64,000 bases of DNA, taken from positions 1 through 64,000 of the forward strand of contig VHZZ01003114.1 of NCBI GenBank assembly GCA_009801015.1. The letters are read 5' to 3'. Below, piece after piece: positions 1 to 12,021 of this stretch (position 1 is its first letter; every line of letters begins with the position of its first letter). The stretch comes from Silene noctiflora (Eukaryota; Streptophyta; Magnoliopsida; Caryophyllales; Caryophyllaceae). A model generated the notes under the pieces. It ran no database searches. It was not told the origin of the DNA and saw only the letters and a program-made list of their open reading frames with translations. The translations under genes and the position numbers were made by a program.

Positions 1-240
1 TGGAACTGCTTTTCGCCCCAATCCTATGCATAGGGACTTTGAAATCTCAGCATATGAATTCTATGGATTAACAACTTTCCAGATATCCAGTTTGGTAGAG
101 AGCCGGCCAAAGGAAGAAAAATATAAAAAAGAAATAGAACGGGTACCATCTTGAGCGGGACTTTCCTTTTTTACATCCCCATTCTGAGCTTATATTATAA
201 TATAATATAAGGTGTGACTCATTTAACTCTTTTATTAGGT

Positions 241-415
241 TAGGGAGAGAGGCGCGAAGGTCGGTGAGAAGGTCTTAATAGGCGCGACTGAACAAGGGGA
301 GGAGATAGGCTCAACTGAAAGGGAAAGGGGAAAGAGTCCATACGAGAGGAGAGGTAACGGGATCGACCAACGGGAGAGGAGAAGGAGAAAAGGGCTCGAG
401 TGAATACGAGAGGGG
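241..415 (+). repeat. CTCGA/GGAGAGG modular repeat cluster
   Basis: Purine-rich run of degenerate short modules. The best preserved is at 395-413, CTCGAG-TGAATA-CGAGAGG, which can pair CTCG with CGAG around a short loop. Other modules read CGACTGAACAAGGGGAGG, CAACTGAAAGGGAAAGG and CGACCAACGGGAGAGG. The same theme recurs in about 25 other places in this window on both strands. No coding function is visible. Confidence 0.8.
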
Positions 416-420
416 GTTTG

Positions 421-3400
421 GTTTGTTAAACTTGTATATTTAATAAGATCAATAGGAAGAGGTTATGGAGTAGGCAGGATCACCTGAATACGGAGAATAA
501 GTGAAACTCGCTAGAATGTTTTATGCCTATACAAGCTGTGTAGTTATCAAGTGAGTATGTAGGGGTGAGTGCTACCGCCCTTAAAACAGAGACTTTAATG
601 AGAACTTCTTCTTTCTGCTTTCACCAGGGGACATTGCATATGAGTCCACCAGGCCCTTTTGCTTTAGATCGTGAACGGCGAATTCTTTTTACTTTACTTT
701 AAATTAGAAACGCAGTTTGTATTTATTATGGGGCTTGGGAAAGCGAGCCTTTCGCTAACCCACCAGTTCCCGTGGATGATAAGAAGAGGATGATTGGATT
801 TTTTTAGGATATGGTTTAAAGATCGAGGGAATCCTCCGTAGATAAAGGCACAGAGCAAAAACAATGTATCTGATTTACGCGGGCAGCCTAGCCTGATCAC
901 TTCTTATTACTTCTTTCACCTGCTCCCTGGGACAACAAAATAAACTGTCAACCTGCTTTTCCTAATAACGAAGCGTAGCATTCTCGTCTTAATCTTTCTT
1001 TTTGGGCAAGTTCGCTAGAAAAAGGGGGTTGGTTCACAAATAGACCCCATGTAGTCAGGTAAAAGAGCGGGCTTACTGGCTTGTGCATAAGCCGGAAGTA
1101 TATGGGTGCTGCATCAACGGCTTTAGTCGATTCATTGCGATACTGAGAAGTAGACTCAACCACTCATGATTCAACCGTCAAAACGAAAAGGGTAAGTTTC
1201 ATTCTAGTTTCTAGTAAAAGTCTTTCTTAATCTAGAAGGACTAGTCTTTCGTCCATCCCCTATTCTAAGCCAAGCATCCTCTCACTAACCTATACTTTTT
1301 AATATAGGAGCTCTTTCACAACTTATTTATCCCTAGAATAGTAGAGTCTTTGATTTATCCACACAAGGGTTGGCTCCACCGCCCCCTCAAGGATACGTTG
1401 TAAATTCTCTTGCTTGGAACACACAGATTGAAGCGCACTTTGCTTATACGTAACAACCTTGCAAATTGATTAAATTTAAGTAAGAAGGAAGGGCAATCTC
1501 CGCTATTGATACCTCCACTAGACCGGGGGTTTAGGTGATGCATGCGTCATTTAAGACTTTTCTTTATGCATACTCGCGTGAAACTCTAGAAGAGAGCCCC
1601 CGTATTGCTTAGGCTTTTACGGACCCTTGTGACCTAGAAACTGAAAAAGTGCACTCTTTTTTATACAAGGCGTGCCTTTATTTTAACGAGAAACTTTCTT
1701 TTGGGGAAAAAGTCTGCTACTGAAGAAAAACCTTTATACTTCACCTCCATTCCGGCAAGCTTCTTATCTTAAGACTAAAGTTCTAATTACGCGATCTATC
1801 GTCGCCTAATATATATAGTAGTGATAGAGTAGAGCCAAACCTCAATACGTGAAAAAACTTTCTTTCTTTGTTGGTCAAAGAAAGGATTGGTTCGCAAAAG
1901 CCCTATGTTTTACAGCGCCGCCCTTGGTCTAGTTAGTCAACTTCAGCATTCAATGCACTCACCTCGATCCTAAATTCTTTCTTTTGCTTTGTTATATTGC
2001 TATATTATTCTTCTTTTCTTTTTTACTTTAATGAGCGAAATATAAAAGATAGGTCGCATTTTGTTTTTGGAATGAAAGACTTACATATAATTAGAAAGAT
2101 AAGAAGAAGGAATGCAATTAGCTCTACCAAGCAGGAGAAGAATGAAATAGCCGAACTGATGTGTTGCAACCTTAATCAGGCGCACTTATGACTTTTAATC
2201 AAATAACGAAATGACAACGGCGCGCGCTTTGGATCCTAATTAGAGTCCGCCTTACTGTTAATGGAATGGTTATAAGACGCTCTTCGCTAGTGCCGCAGCG
2301 CAGTCTAAGATCTTTATGAGGGATGTACTTTTCCTTTTTCAACGCAGCACTTGAGTCATTCTGCTACTTCTGGTGCCCGGACATTGTTGACGACGGCCTA
2401 AGACCTTTCAATCAGCCAAAGAAAGATTAGCTCGCTTGCTAGATTGCCTATAACGTACTTGCATTCAGCCGGACATATAGTAATGTGAAAGCCGCCCATA
2501 TAGCTTTTTTATGCCTTTCTGAGCTTTCTGAGAGAGGCTCCGTCAGAGCAAAGTGCCCTCCGAGGACTAGTCTCGCTTTTGGTTTAAAGTATAGGTAGAC
2601 TTAACCCTTTCGTTCTACAACCTAGGATGCTCGAGAAGAAAGAGCATTTCTCGACACCACACCACGACTCTATTAGTATTTGTCTTCATATGGAAAACTG
2701 TGTCTTTATATTAATTTAAGGAGAGAGCGCTCCGGGTAAACAAAGGTCTTGGCGAGGCATACATCTTTATAGTCAGTTTAGTTTATGTAGTGACATACAG
2801 CAGGATCACCACTCTGCTAATACTCCCAGATTGCTTAACCCCGAGCAATTACTGGTTCTCCATTGGACTGCCCGCCAGGCCGTGTTAGCGCTCATGAACG
2901 TGAACTCCTCCTCGACCGACACAGACAGGACATCCTTTTCCTTCGGGCTCATGGTGGTCTTAAGCCTATACGCTAGGTGTCACGGTCTGTCCATTCGCGC
3001 AGACTGACTACCTGGTTACATTATATGTAGAAATAGAAGAAAAGGTGGGCTTGGTTTGGTATATGCGTCTGTTTACCCAAGGCACATAGAGACTTTACTT
3101 AACAGCCAAATCATCTTGCTTTTATAAACGCCCTAACTTACCCGGCTTCTGGGAGAAGAGAATTGTTAGTACTTTCTTAGTCCATGAGAGGTACTCTGCT
3201 TCCTTCCCCCCATAAGGATATCCCGTCGCGGTAATGCGCGAAGTTCCTTAATTTAAGCGAGAAGTTCGAAGAGAAGTTCATGGCAAACGACAAGTAAATC
3301 TAAGGAGATTCCTCTGACTACAAAAGAAAATGTATGTACGATCCCACTCCTACCGGTTCATCCGACATGGTAGATATAGATTCAGTGTCAAAGAAAAAGA

Positions 3401-5880
3401 AAGCCTCTTATCGAGGGACAGCTGCGGGAAGTCCTTTCCTTATACTATCCCTCTTCCTTACTACCCGTTGAGTACATCTGAAAGAACCGTGGACTGGGTA
3501 ATTTATTCGGGATTGCGCATTCTCTACTACTTTAGTAAGACTTTTAGCGCATAGTAGTGTGTACCCGAGATTTTTGTCTCGTTGATAAGCATAGGCAAGC
3601 GAGGTTCTAGCACTTTTTCTTGGGTGACTTTATCTTCCTAATGTTATTTTTTACTCTTTTCTTACTTTGAACCATGGGAGTTTTCCAAAAAAGCTCTTTT
3701 AGGACGCCAGGACAACTTGTTCAACCATTAGCTTCAACTGGAGGGACTCGCCCCCTTTCTTACCTTTTAAAAGTTGCACAGAGGTTCAAGACTTCGATTA
3801 AATATAGGGATTGACCAAGAAAATACATAAGTAGGTATACCGGGGGCAAAGCTTCCTTTATATGACTTGGGATTCTCCTAGGTATAAGAATCTCACATCT
3901 CAATAAAGCTGACTTGACTAGTGAATGCCCCCAAAAGAAAGGGTTGGTCTCGTATAACTCAGAAAAAGGATGCAATCCGCTCTTATTTTAAAGTATGGAA
4001 AAAGACTGCGCTTTCTATCTCCTATCTTATAAAGACTTACCGGGCTTTCTTCTACTTATTGAATTAAATAAACAAAGGAATGTCATCTACTAAACTCCGC
4101 TTTCCAGCTCGAAAAGCATTAGAGCTTTCTGATAGTGCTTCTTAGATTTTTCAATGAGTGGCATGAAGGAGTAACTGCAACTAAGAAAACTTCTCTGCTA
4201 ATGAGATTTATGCTCGGTGAAGCATATAGTCAGCTACCCATGGGTACTATTAATTATATTTCTAAAGCCTTCTTTGAATCTAGCTTCTGTAGCGAAGGCA
4301 GCCTCTTCCCCTGTCAAAGATAATAAGGAAAGATCCTTACGATGTGCCACTTATGTGAACCCACCCACCTTCTAAGGTATTTTAAGTTTTCTTATATTAT
4401 ATAGTAAGTTAATTCCTCACGGCAGTCCCGAGATTAGAGATCATTCTACTTCGCTGTAATATGAAAGCTTCTTTTTCTGCGACTCTCTTCTAAATCATAC
4501 TCATTTCATTTTCTTCTTATCCCCGGCTCTGCTGTCGCGCGAGATGGGAACTGCTTCTTTGCTTCTTACCGAGAGTTTATTGAAAAGCTTCTCTTACCTA
4601 GCATGGATCCTTTTTGAGATAGTGCCCTAATTCTAGCCGAAAAGACTCTTATAAAATGATGTAGTTGACCATTTAGTTGAAGTTAATATATAATCAGTCC
4701 TGTACTTAATGTACAACGTGCCCTACCTATCCATAGAAATAGAACGCGTTGTCAGAGAGGGCGAATAACCATAAAGTAATAATCAGAATCGAAAGCTTCT
4801 ACAAAAGCCTTCTCATTTGCATGAAAGGGTGGCCAGAAGTTGGCTCCTTACATCTGTTCCACTCTAACATCTTACTAAGGCGCTCTCTAACTCCGCTTGT
4901 TTGCTCTCTCCTCTAATTGATACATTGTCTACCGTCGTTTCTGATCTTAGGGAAGCGAGATCCTAAGGTCCTGTCGACCGACCTAGAAGAAGCAGATATT
5001 TTTTCCCATAGAAGAAAGAAGGGTGCCGAGGCCTCAGAATGGGACTAGACAGATCGCAATCTAGAGGAGAGACTATAAGTGTCAGGATGATACGATCCAT
5101 AAGCAGCCCTTCCAATCAGTTGTGAGTATTTCATTCTTCCTCATTGTGAGGGAGCTTCCTCTGTACTTAGGCGCATGACTAACTACTTGGAATCACGCGT
5201 CTCTGATATATAGAACCGTCGTAGACCAGAAGCCAGTATTTTATGACGCTTTCTCTCTACTACTACTATATATATAGAGCAGATGTGAATGATTCCACAG
5301 ATAAGGCGGATACAAGGGCATATGCCGGGTAAACAAGAGAGGTTAGAGACAATTAAGACTCAAATTGTAATCTAAGGAAGAGTTTCATCAAAGAGGTGCT
5401 TTTCCTGCGAGAGATTTATATATAGTGGCATTGGACCTTTCCTATCTATAAGAAGATTTCTAAACAACTAAAGGGATTGGTGAACCGGGCTAAAGGGAAG
5501 GGCTGTTGATGCTGCCATAAGTAAGAGACATGCAGAAGTAAACGTTTGGTGAAGTCGGACTTAGCTTTAGTTGGGCATCTAAAAGCTGGCCGAGCTCTTA
5601 TCGAGAAAGATTCGCGTGGGTGGACAAAGAGGGAGTAGGTAGCCTTATCGGGGTTCAGCTTGTTACAAGATCCTTATTGCAATGCTTACCACTCACATAT
5701 GAACTCACTCCACAGCCTAAGTTCAAAAGCTAGAATCTTTGTCGAAGATACGCTGATTGTATAGTTTTAGGCTTTCTGTGAATTTTATTGGGACTGGTCT
5801 TTTATACTTTCAATTCTAACTATTTTAAAGTCAGAGTCCTGGCTTGCGGCATTTTGTAGTGGGAGCTCCGGCGTTAGTGA
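421..5880. other. Gene-empty intergenic stretch
   Basis: No recognisable gene, tRNA or repeat cluster. Open frames are all under 75 codons and resemble nothing I know. Short AT-rich runs occur, such as 1806-1818 (TATATATAGTAG) and its inverted form near 5263-5277. The sequence has the even base mix and frequent CTTTCTTT and AAAGAAAG tracts typical of plant mitochondrial spacers. Confidence 0.6.
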
Positions 5881-5883
5881 GAG

Positions 5884-5975
5884 GCGAGCCTCCTTATCCT
5901 CAACCTTTGGTCGAGTCTTCTCCCCGGCCTTACAGCCGAGCCTTTCTCCTCTCGCATTCACTTTGTAAGGCTCGA
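5884..5975 (-). repeat. CTCGA/GGAGAGG modular repeat cluster, reverse orientation
   Basis: Reverse-strand copies of the module family: CCTTTGGTCGAGTC, TTACAGCCGAGCC and CCTCTCGCATTCACTTTG follow one another at about 25-35 bp spacing. The last is a decayed form of CCTCTCGTATTCACTCGAG seen intact at 41288-41306. Noncoding. Confidence 0.7.
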
Positions 5976-6132
5976 ATGCATCGTAGTCTATGAATTTAGA
6001 ATATACCTAGAAGAATTATATTAATGAGTGGACTAAGCAAGTTCATTTGCTCTCTACATGCTCCAACCTTGGTCCTTTCGGCCCAAGCGCTGAGGAAGAC
6101 TTATTCGCGTGAAGCGTGTTCAACTGTTAGCC

Positions 6133-6296
6133 TATATAAGAAGAAAGAATCCAATTACACAAAAACAAAGTAACAAGTAAGAACTTTCGTGCCCTTTGGG
6201 ACATTCTTTAATCGGCAGCTCCATCATATTTCCTCGAAAGAGGCGGCCTCCTTTCACCGATAAATAATCGGTAAAGTGCCCCAGCTGTGATGTACT
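6133..6296 (+). repeat. Composite dispersed repeat, copy 1 (partner 11551-11746)
   Basis: Starts with a TATATAAGAA...GAATCCAATTACAC segment belonging to the AT-rich element family. A block from 6191 to 6295 follows that aligns with 11641-11746 over about 105 bp. Landmarks in both copies are GCCCTTTG, CCTCGAAA, GGCGGCCTCCTTT and AGTAAAGTGCCCC or GGTAAAGTGCCCC. At 6256-6272 it forms ACCGAT-AAATA-ATCGGT, a six-pair stem. A role is unknown. It may be a mobile hairpin-type element or simply an old duplication. Confidence 0.7.
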
Positions 6297-7078
6297 AGTT
6301 TATTAAAGATTGTTCGAAGGCATGTGGTTCATAGAGTCTTTTCGGGTCTGTGCTGCAGGGGAGGAATTCATAATGGGCTTATTTTTATATAGGGGTTTCA
6401 CTCCTTGGCAGTCGATACCATTTCGGGCTCTCTCCCGGTTGGTCGAGCTAATTAAATAACCTCCCGCTGTGCTCGAGCACCTTGTACCTCTTCCGTCCAC
6501 CCCTTACATAGCATAGAACCATAACCAGATAGGACTCGTAGTTGCTCTATCCCTATGAGAGCTCTTAGACTTTAGACTATAAAGGAAGGTTCCATATGTA
6601 AACAAGGAAGTTAATCTGAGAGGACGGATACAGCAAAAGACCTAAAGAGTCCGGGAGAGTCCCCTTTCGATCAGTTGAAGCAGCAAATGCAAATAGAGTT
6701 AATTATATGTGAAATAAAGTAGTAGCCCATGCTCAATGCAATGATCAAGCAGCAAGACGATTATAAAATTTCTTTATTATGCAACGAAATACCTTCTTAT
6801 ATCTATAAATGCCTTGTGCGTGAAAGGCAGAGTCTAAAACCCTTCTTCTCTTTTTCTTTATGCCAGGATGCTACCCGGCAGGACAGACTCTTTCATCTCG
6901 TTTAGAAGCTTCATCAACTACTCTACTCCCCCTTGTATATATAGGACCGAGACCGACACACACGTGTACTACATCAGTAAGAGCCTTGTCTCTGTGCACC
7001 AACCTGTTAATAGAATGCACGTCAAGAAAAAGTCCAGTTGACTAAGATATCATGAGGCTTGAAACATTCATTACTTTA
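6297..7078. other. Unassigned spacer
   Basis: Frames of 61 to 65 codons only, none recognisable. No tRNA or repeat cluster was seen here. Confidence 0.5.
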
Positions 7079-7180
7079 GAGGAGAGGGGGGAGAAAGAAG
7101 GAGAGGATAAGGGCTCGACTGGCAAGGAGGTGAGGTGAGGAGATAGATGAAGAGCGTAGCGATGAGGAGAGGGACGAGGG
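7079..7180 (+). repeat. CTCGA/GGAGAGG modular repeat cluster
   Basis: Contains GGCTCGACTGGCAAGGAGG followed by GAGCGTAGCGATGAGGAGAGG. This matches the hairpin module whose loop is built on CGTAG elsewhere (48532-48549 reverse strand). Noncoding. Confidence 0.75.
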
Positions 7181-7560
7181 AGTTTACCGAACCATTTCAA
7201 TGCAAGCGTAGTCCGCACATACTCACTACGCCTTTACCACATTATTTAAATATAAGCTAAATATGAATTTGACAATTAATTGTGTAAGATAAGAAATCAC
7301 ACCTCTCTTTATTATATAATAGAATTGTCTCAGATTCTATGCCCTAAATCCTAAGAAAACCGAAGTGAAAAGATTTCTCCGCTTTTTTATAATAGGAGTT
7401 TAATCCTGTTCTGTTAATGCTCTTATCCCTGTCAAGTCAATAAATTCACTCACTACACTTAAACTTAAAAACTAAGGGGGTTCATCCAGGGTGCGTGCTT
7501 ACAGTACGGGCAGGCTGAATGAATCCAGTTGTACAAGGCACTGGTAGAATATAAGAATAA

Positions 7561-7815
7561 GAGGGTTTAAGGCTATACTAGAAGGAGAGAGGAGGTAGCT
7601 TTTAAGTACTCGACTGCAAAGGAGAGGAGCGGAGCCTTGACTGTTAAGTTAAATAGCTCGACCAACCAGGAGAGGAATGAAATCCTCGACTGTACAGGAA
7701 AGGTCTAGAAGAGCTCGAGCACAGCGAGAGGTATAAAGTGCTCGAACGGCTGTGGGAGGTCTAAAAGGCTCGACTGCCAAGGAGAGGGTTTAATGAGACT
7801 GGCAAAGAGGGGGCG
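7561..7815 (+). repeat. Long CTCGA/GGAGAGG modular repeat cluster
   Basis: About 255 bp with at least seven modules in one direction: CTCGACTGCAAAGGAGAGG, CTTGACTGTTAAG, CTCGACCAACCAGGAGAGG, CTCGACTGTACAGGAAAGG, CTCGAGCACAGCGAGAGG (7715-7732), CTCGAACGGCTGTGGGAGG and CTCGACTGCCAAGGAGAGG. Stem-like ends are held while the middle differs in each. This is one of the clearest displays of the family in the window. Confidence 0.85.
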
Positions 7816-7830
7816 GCCCACGGCCCGCAT

Positions 7831-10800
7831 ATCCGAAAAAAAAGAGCGAACTCCTCCGGCATTATTAGGGCGTTATGCCTTTATATTCTAAGAAGGGCGC
7901 TACACCCCTCTTGTAGAGTAAGGCGAGGTTCCTTGTAGTTGATCGCCAGTCATAAGAATGTGTTGGCTTGCCTATACAAAGGAAGGCACGCGAAAGCCGG
8001 TCCTTGTTTATTGAATTGTGGGTTCCTCTAGGAAACTCTAAACTGAGAACATAACTTCGGCTAACTTACATATGAATATGCAAAAGAGTTACTAAGCAGG
8101 ACTGGTAGTTAAGAGCTACCGCGGACTTAGACTAATAAAAAGTAATTACAAGAGGTTCTAATCTTTTTCAGTGGATGAGGCTAGAAGTCACTATCTAACC
8201 GGCCCCAAGTAGCCTGTTTATACTCCGTGTGCTAGGCTTAACCCATTTCGTTTTACCCGTGCCAGATAGGGTCTACTCTTGGTGCTCTTTGTCACCCGTA
8301 GAAGTCCAATTCTATTGGGGAAAGACTGCTGTTTATGGCTTACCGAATAAAGAACAAGATGCCACGTCGCCACTGCACCAAGATAATTCTATTTCAAAGG
8401 AGGATCTAATACAATTGGATAAACTTTATATAGATCAGAGAGGTCTTTCGTCCCTGCTCCTGCTATAGTTAAGCCCCATCTTGCGCATCATCGCTGTAAG
8501 TAAGCTGTTCTGAATAAGAAGTTATAAGAGGAGCATTGCCTTTTTCTTCCCGAGTAGGGAGGTAATCCATATAATTAGTAAGCTCCATTCTCTATTCTTT
8601 TAGAAAGCTCTTAAAGGCGCCGTCTTTACTGGGGAAGTTTACTTTAATATAGAAAGCTATAGGTTGATTACATTAAGAAAGAGGGGTACGTGCCTGTCTT
8701 TTCCGATGGAAATGCGCTCTCATGCGGCTGACTCTTCAGAGTTTGTTGGCCTCTTGTCCTTGAGAACTAGGATATAGCTTCGTCCAAATCATATATAGAT
8801 ATCATATATAGATTTAGACACATTGATAATGAAAAGCCCGGACGGACTGGTGCAGTTGGTGTCGTAAGGAAGAGTTTATCTGTTGATTTCGGGCAGCAAG
8901 CGAGTAATTTGTCAGGATGAAATTTAGGTCGTTTTGGATATTTATAGGGTGATCTAAGAAGGCAGAAACAAGCGAAGTTTCGGAGCAAACGTGCGTAAGT
9001 TGTTATGAAGTCAGTAGGATGCTTATGAAAGGCTCTAAAAGATGTAAGAGAAAAAGAAAAAGGCTCGCATATAAAGCAAGGAGCAGGTATGAGTACGACC
9101 TTCTTACTCACTGTACAAGTAAAGTTGTTTCCTAAAGCCTTATGGTTTCTCGGGGATGCTTATAGGGAATTGTAACTAATCTTTAATAGTGGGCTTTCTA
9201 GATAGTAAGATGAGTAAGTTAAAGCATTAGAGATTCATGAACGAGCTTATACTCAAGTTCCCAAAATAAGTACGGCAAACCATGCGCCCATGATTCCAGC
9301 AATGGCGCAAAAGAAAAAATGGAGCATTCCAGATCTCAGTTTCTTGTGTGTGAAGACCAGGCAGCCACTTGGTTCGGCTTATTGTAAAGAATAAGGTACA
9401 TTCTTGTATGTATTAGGGGCTTAACTCGGCTTTATTCACTTTAGAATTTAAAGAGAAATTATAGTAAGAGAAGCTCTCGCATTGTTTAACCTAATTAAGA
9501 TCTTCTGAAATAGGCTAAAATCTCACCCTTTACGTATAAACTTCGGAGGAAAGATAAGGGCTCTCCCTTGCTTGAGCAGAATATCCTCTACTACCCGCGC
9601 ATCTGTAGAAGCTTTCTATGGTTCTGTAGAATTAGCTTGCGATATCCTCTCTCTTTATATTATATTTGTTGGGCACGCGCTAAGTTGTTCTAGAAAGGCA
9701 GTTAGAGAAATGTCTGAACGTTATAGAATAGCGTTCGATAAGCGCCTATTGGTTGGGCTGCCTTTTCTTAAAGTTCTTGTAGTGTTGGAACCTTCTTTTG
9801 TACGTACTAGTTCTAACGTTAACGTTCCGCCCGAAGAATCTCTATTCGATTATAGAGTCTAAGGAAGTCAGTCCCTTTGTCCCAGTAGAATACATGTGAG
9901 AGTGAGCGGTGGAAGACTCGGTCGCAGTTAACGGTTTTATAGCCCATAAAGCAAGCAGGCGGTTGGAGTTGTACCTCTAGCTTCTCTTCCCATGAATTGT
10001 AATATAAATTACACATGAGATCCTCTATGCGAGAGCTGACTAAGATGTATTAGAATGCTTCTTCCTTGCTTTTGTTTCAAACTGTCCTCCTGTTTTAAAG
10101 TAAGGGGAGGTTGGTTCGCTTTCAAAGCCGTGGGCCTAAACTGAGGAGCTTTCCTTCGCCAACACAAAAAGAGCTTTCTTTCTTATCGGAGGTAGGTAGA
10201 TCCTAACTAAAGTTTATGTAAATCTACTATCTTTTATCGGGCACTCTACTTAAGTTTTCTTTCTTTATGGCATGAGATTTCTTTGCCTAAAGTACTCCGT
10301 AAAAGGACGCGTATCCTATGGAGCTAGGGCTGCTCTCTCGTGGGTATCCTTCTAATTCAACTACATAATCAAAAATATGCTGTGGATTGCATCGATATTC
10401 TTTCTTCCCATTTGGAATGCTATTTCGCGGGGCATCCCCCGTGTACACAGCTCTTCCTATAGCGCCCGTGGATTCATAAAGAGGGATAGCACCGGTTGCC
10501 GCGGCTGGTGGATTTATATATATATGGCAGTCTTGTCTTACTAATCCTATCAAACAATCCCTTAACTCGCTTGTAAGGCCTTTACCGCTGCTTGTTAGAA
10601 TTCATATTCCACTCTCTAACAGCCTACGCACTGCTATAAAGAGCCAGCTTTTCTTGAGTTTGAATCCTTTCCGAAAGTCGAACTTTTCTTTGTCTAAAAA
10701 CAGCAGCGTGCAGCCTAGAGGTTAACAAGTTCTTATTCAGATTAGTATAGCGTTTTCATTTTTTTCTTATTGCTCGAACATTACGTTCTTCTCTTATACG

Positions 10801-11340
10801 TACGTCAAAACCTTACTACGCTAGATAAATTAGGCTTCTTTCTTATGAGCCCGCCTATTCGGGGCCGTTCATTGCTTCCTTTATTTAGTATATATCTTTT
10901 ATAAGACTGGTGTGAATATAGCGATATGGACTCCTTCGATCACTTGCACATATGGGATGAGATCGACTCTTTTAGTTACACGCACTCTTCTTAGACTACC
11001 TTTACTTCGGACGCATCTATATAAAATAGACTAAAGTCCTTGTGGACTGAAGGCAATACAGGCCGGTGGTACGTATGTCTACAGCGGCTTCTGCTTCAAT
11101 GACTGGCTCTAGGTTTACTGAGCTATTAATATTTTATGGGAGTTTGCCCAATCAATTCGCTTTGATCATATAAAAAAAAATTATATTATCTACTTGCGAG
11201 GACTACTTGTCCTTTTCGGATAAAGAGCCTTCCTGCTTATACGATAAGAACTCTTTTAAATAAACCATATAATTAAGGCGCGGCTTCTATATCATCACTG
11301 CACTCTGCCCACATTAACGGGTATAATGTCAGATGCAAAA
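7831..11340. other. Gene-empty stretch with one isolated module
   Basis: Largest open frame is 114 codons on the minus strand at 8767-9111, opening at GTG. It covers a stray module at 9064-9081 and is probably chance. Frames at 9572-9862 and 10287-10553 are unrecognised. An AT-rich repeated segment lies at 8790-8816. No RNA gene was seen. Confidence 0.5.
9064..9081 (+). repeat. CTCGCATATAAAGCAAGG module, copy 1 of 3
   Basis: Eighteen bases identical to 44232-44249 and 53747-53764. It sits alone rather than in a cluster. The ends can pair as CTCGC with GCAAG with one mismatch, so it looks like a decayed hairpin member of the same family. A shorter relative, CTCGCATATAACCCAGTGGG, starts near 30600. 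Confidence 0.8.
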
Positions 11341-11550
11341 CTTACGCATAATTGGTTTTAATGCAATCCAAATCATATATATATATAGTAGTCGCCATAG
11401 AATGAGTTTCCTAAATTTCCAAGAGAGTGGGATTGCTTAACTTACATAAACATTTTTAAAAATCTAAAGCTTTTACAGAGGAAAGAGGGAAGAGCTTTAC
11501 TGCAAAGGATATAGGATACGGGCTCCAGTCAAGTCCTTCATGAGAAAATA

Positions 11551-11746
11551 CATTATCATATACGTATATAAGAATTAAGATTAAATTTAAGCAAATACAA
11601 AGAGGGAAGCCTAGATGCTTAACACAAGTCAGAACTTCATGCCCTTTGAGCATTACTCGGTATTCAGCTCTGCCATATACCTCGAAATGAGGGCGGCCTC
11701 CTTTAACTGAGAAACAATCAGTAAAGTGCCCCGGATGTGGTAGACA
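11551..11746 (+). repeat. Composite dispersed repeat, copy 2, with AT-palindrome head
   Basis: Begins with CATTATCATATACGTATA, continuing TAAGAATTAAGA. It contains the perfect 12-bp palindrome ATATACGTATAT. The first 25 bp are identical to 43731-43755, and 11554-11580 is the exact reverse complement of 63729-63755. The rear block 11641-11746 aligns with 6191-6295. Its stem is ACTGA (11706-11710) with TCAGT (11718-11722), where copy 1 has ACCGA with TCGGT, so one base pair has changed on both sides together. Confidence 0.75.
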
Positions 11747-11843
11747 AAGGAGAAAAGGAAGGCAAAGGAATGAGGTTCGAAGCAAGGCGCCGTTGGTTTC
11801 GTGCGGTCAGGGAGCTTAATAAAGGGCGTCTTTACTCTCTGCG

Positions 11844-11942
11844 TCCCATAGGGGCTTTGTACAGTCTAGAGTATATAAAAAGTTGTGTTGGGATTCTTTT
11901 TTCGGGTTTGTTCGTTGGGGAGGGGGGCTAGCTATAAAGGAC
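11844..11942 (+). repeat. TTTGTACAGTC mosaic repeat, copy A
   Basis: Aligns with 44024-44098: TCCCATAGGGGCTTTGTACA and then GTC...AGTATATAA, followed by a GTTGGG...GGGGAGG tail. Copy B is shorter by an internal gap. It begins with a CCC-loop-GGG hairpin of the class seen in the modular clusters, so the two repeat families are physically mixed. Confidence 0.7.
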
Positions 11943-11952
11943 TTGTAATTCT

Positions 11953-12021
11953 GCCTTTCTCGCTCGTATTCACTCGACTTCTTTCCTCACCCTCTCCTTT
12001 ACAGTCGGGCCTTAAACCCTC
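11953..12021 (-). repeat. CTCGA/GGAGAGG modular repeat, reverse orientation
   Basis: CGCTCGTATTCACTCGAC followed by CCTCTCCTTTACAGTCGGGC, two reverse-strand modules placed just behind the TTTGTACAGTC repeat. Noncoding. Confidence 0.7.

Noticed and set aside
8767-9111. 114-codon minus-strand frame
   Set aside because: GTG start, crosses a repeat module at 9064-9081 and an AT-rich repeat at 8790-8816. No family resemblance.
11456-11785. 109-codon minus-strand frame
   Set aside because: It is the reverse reading of the composite repeat 11551-11746, so its openness reflects repeat sequence.
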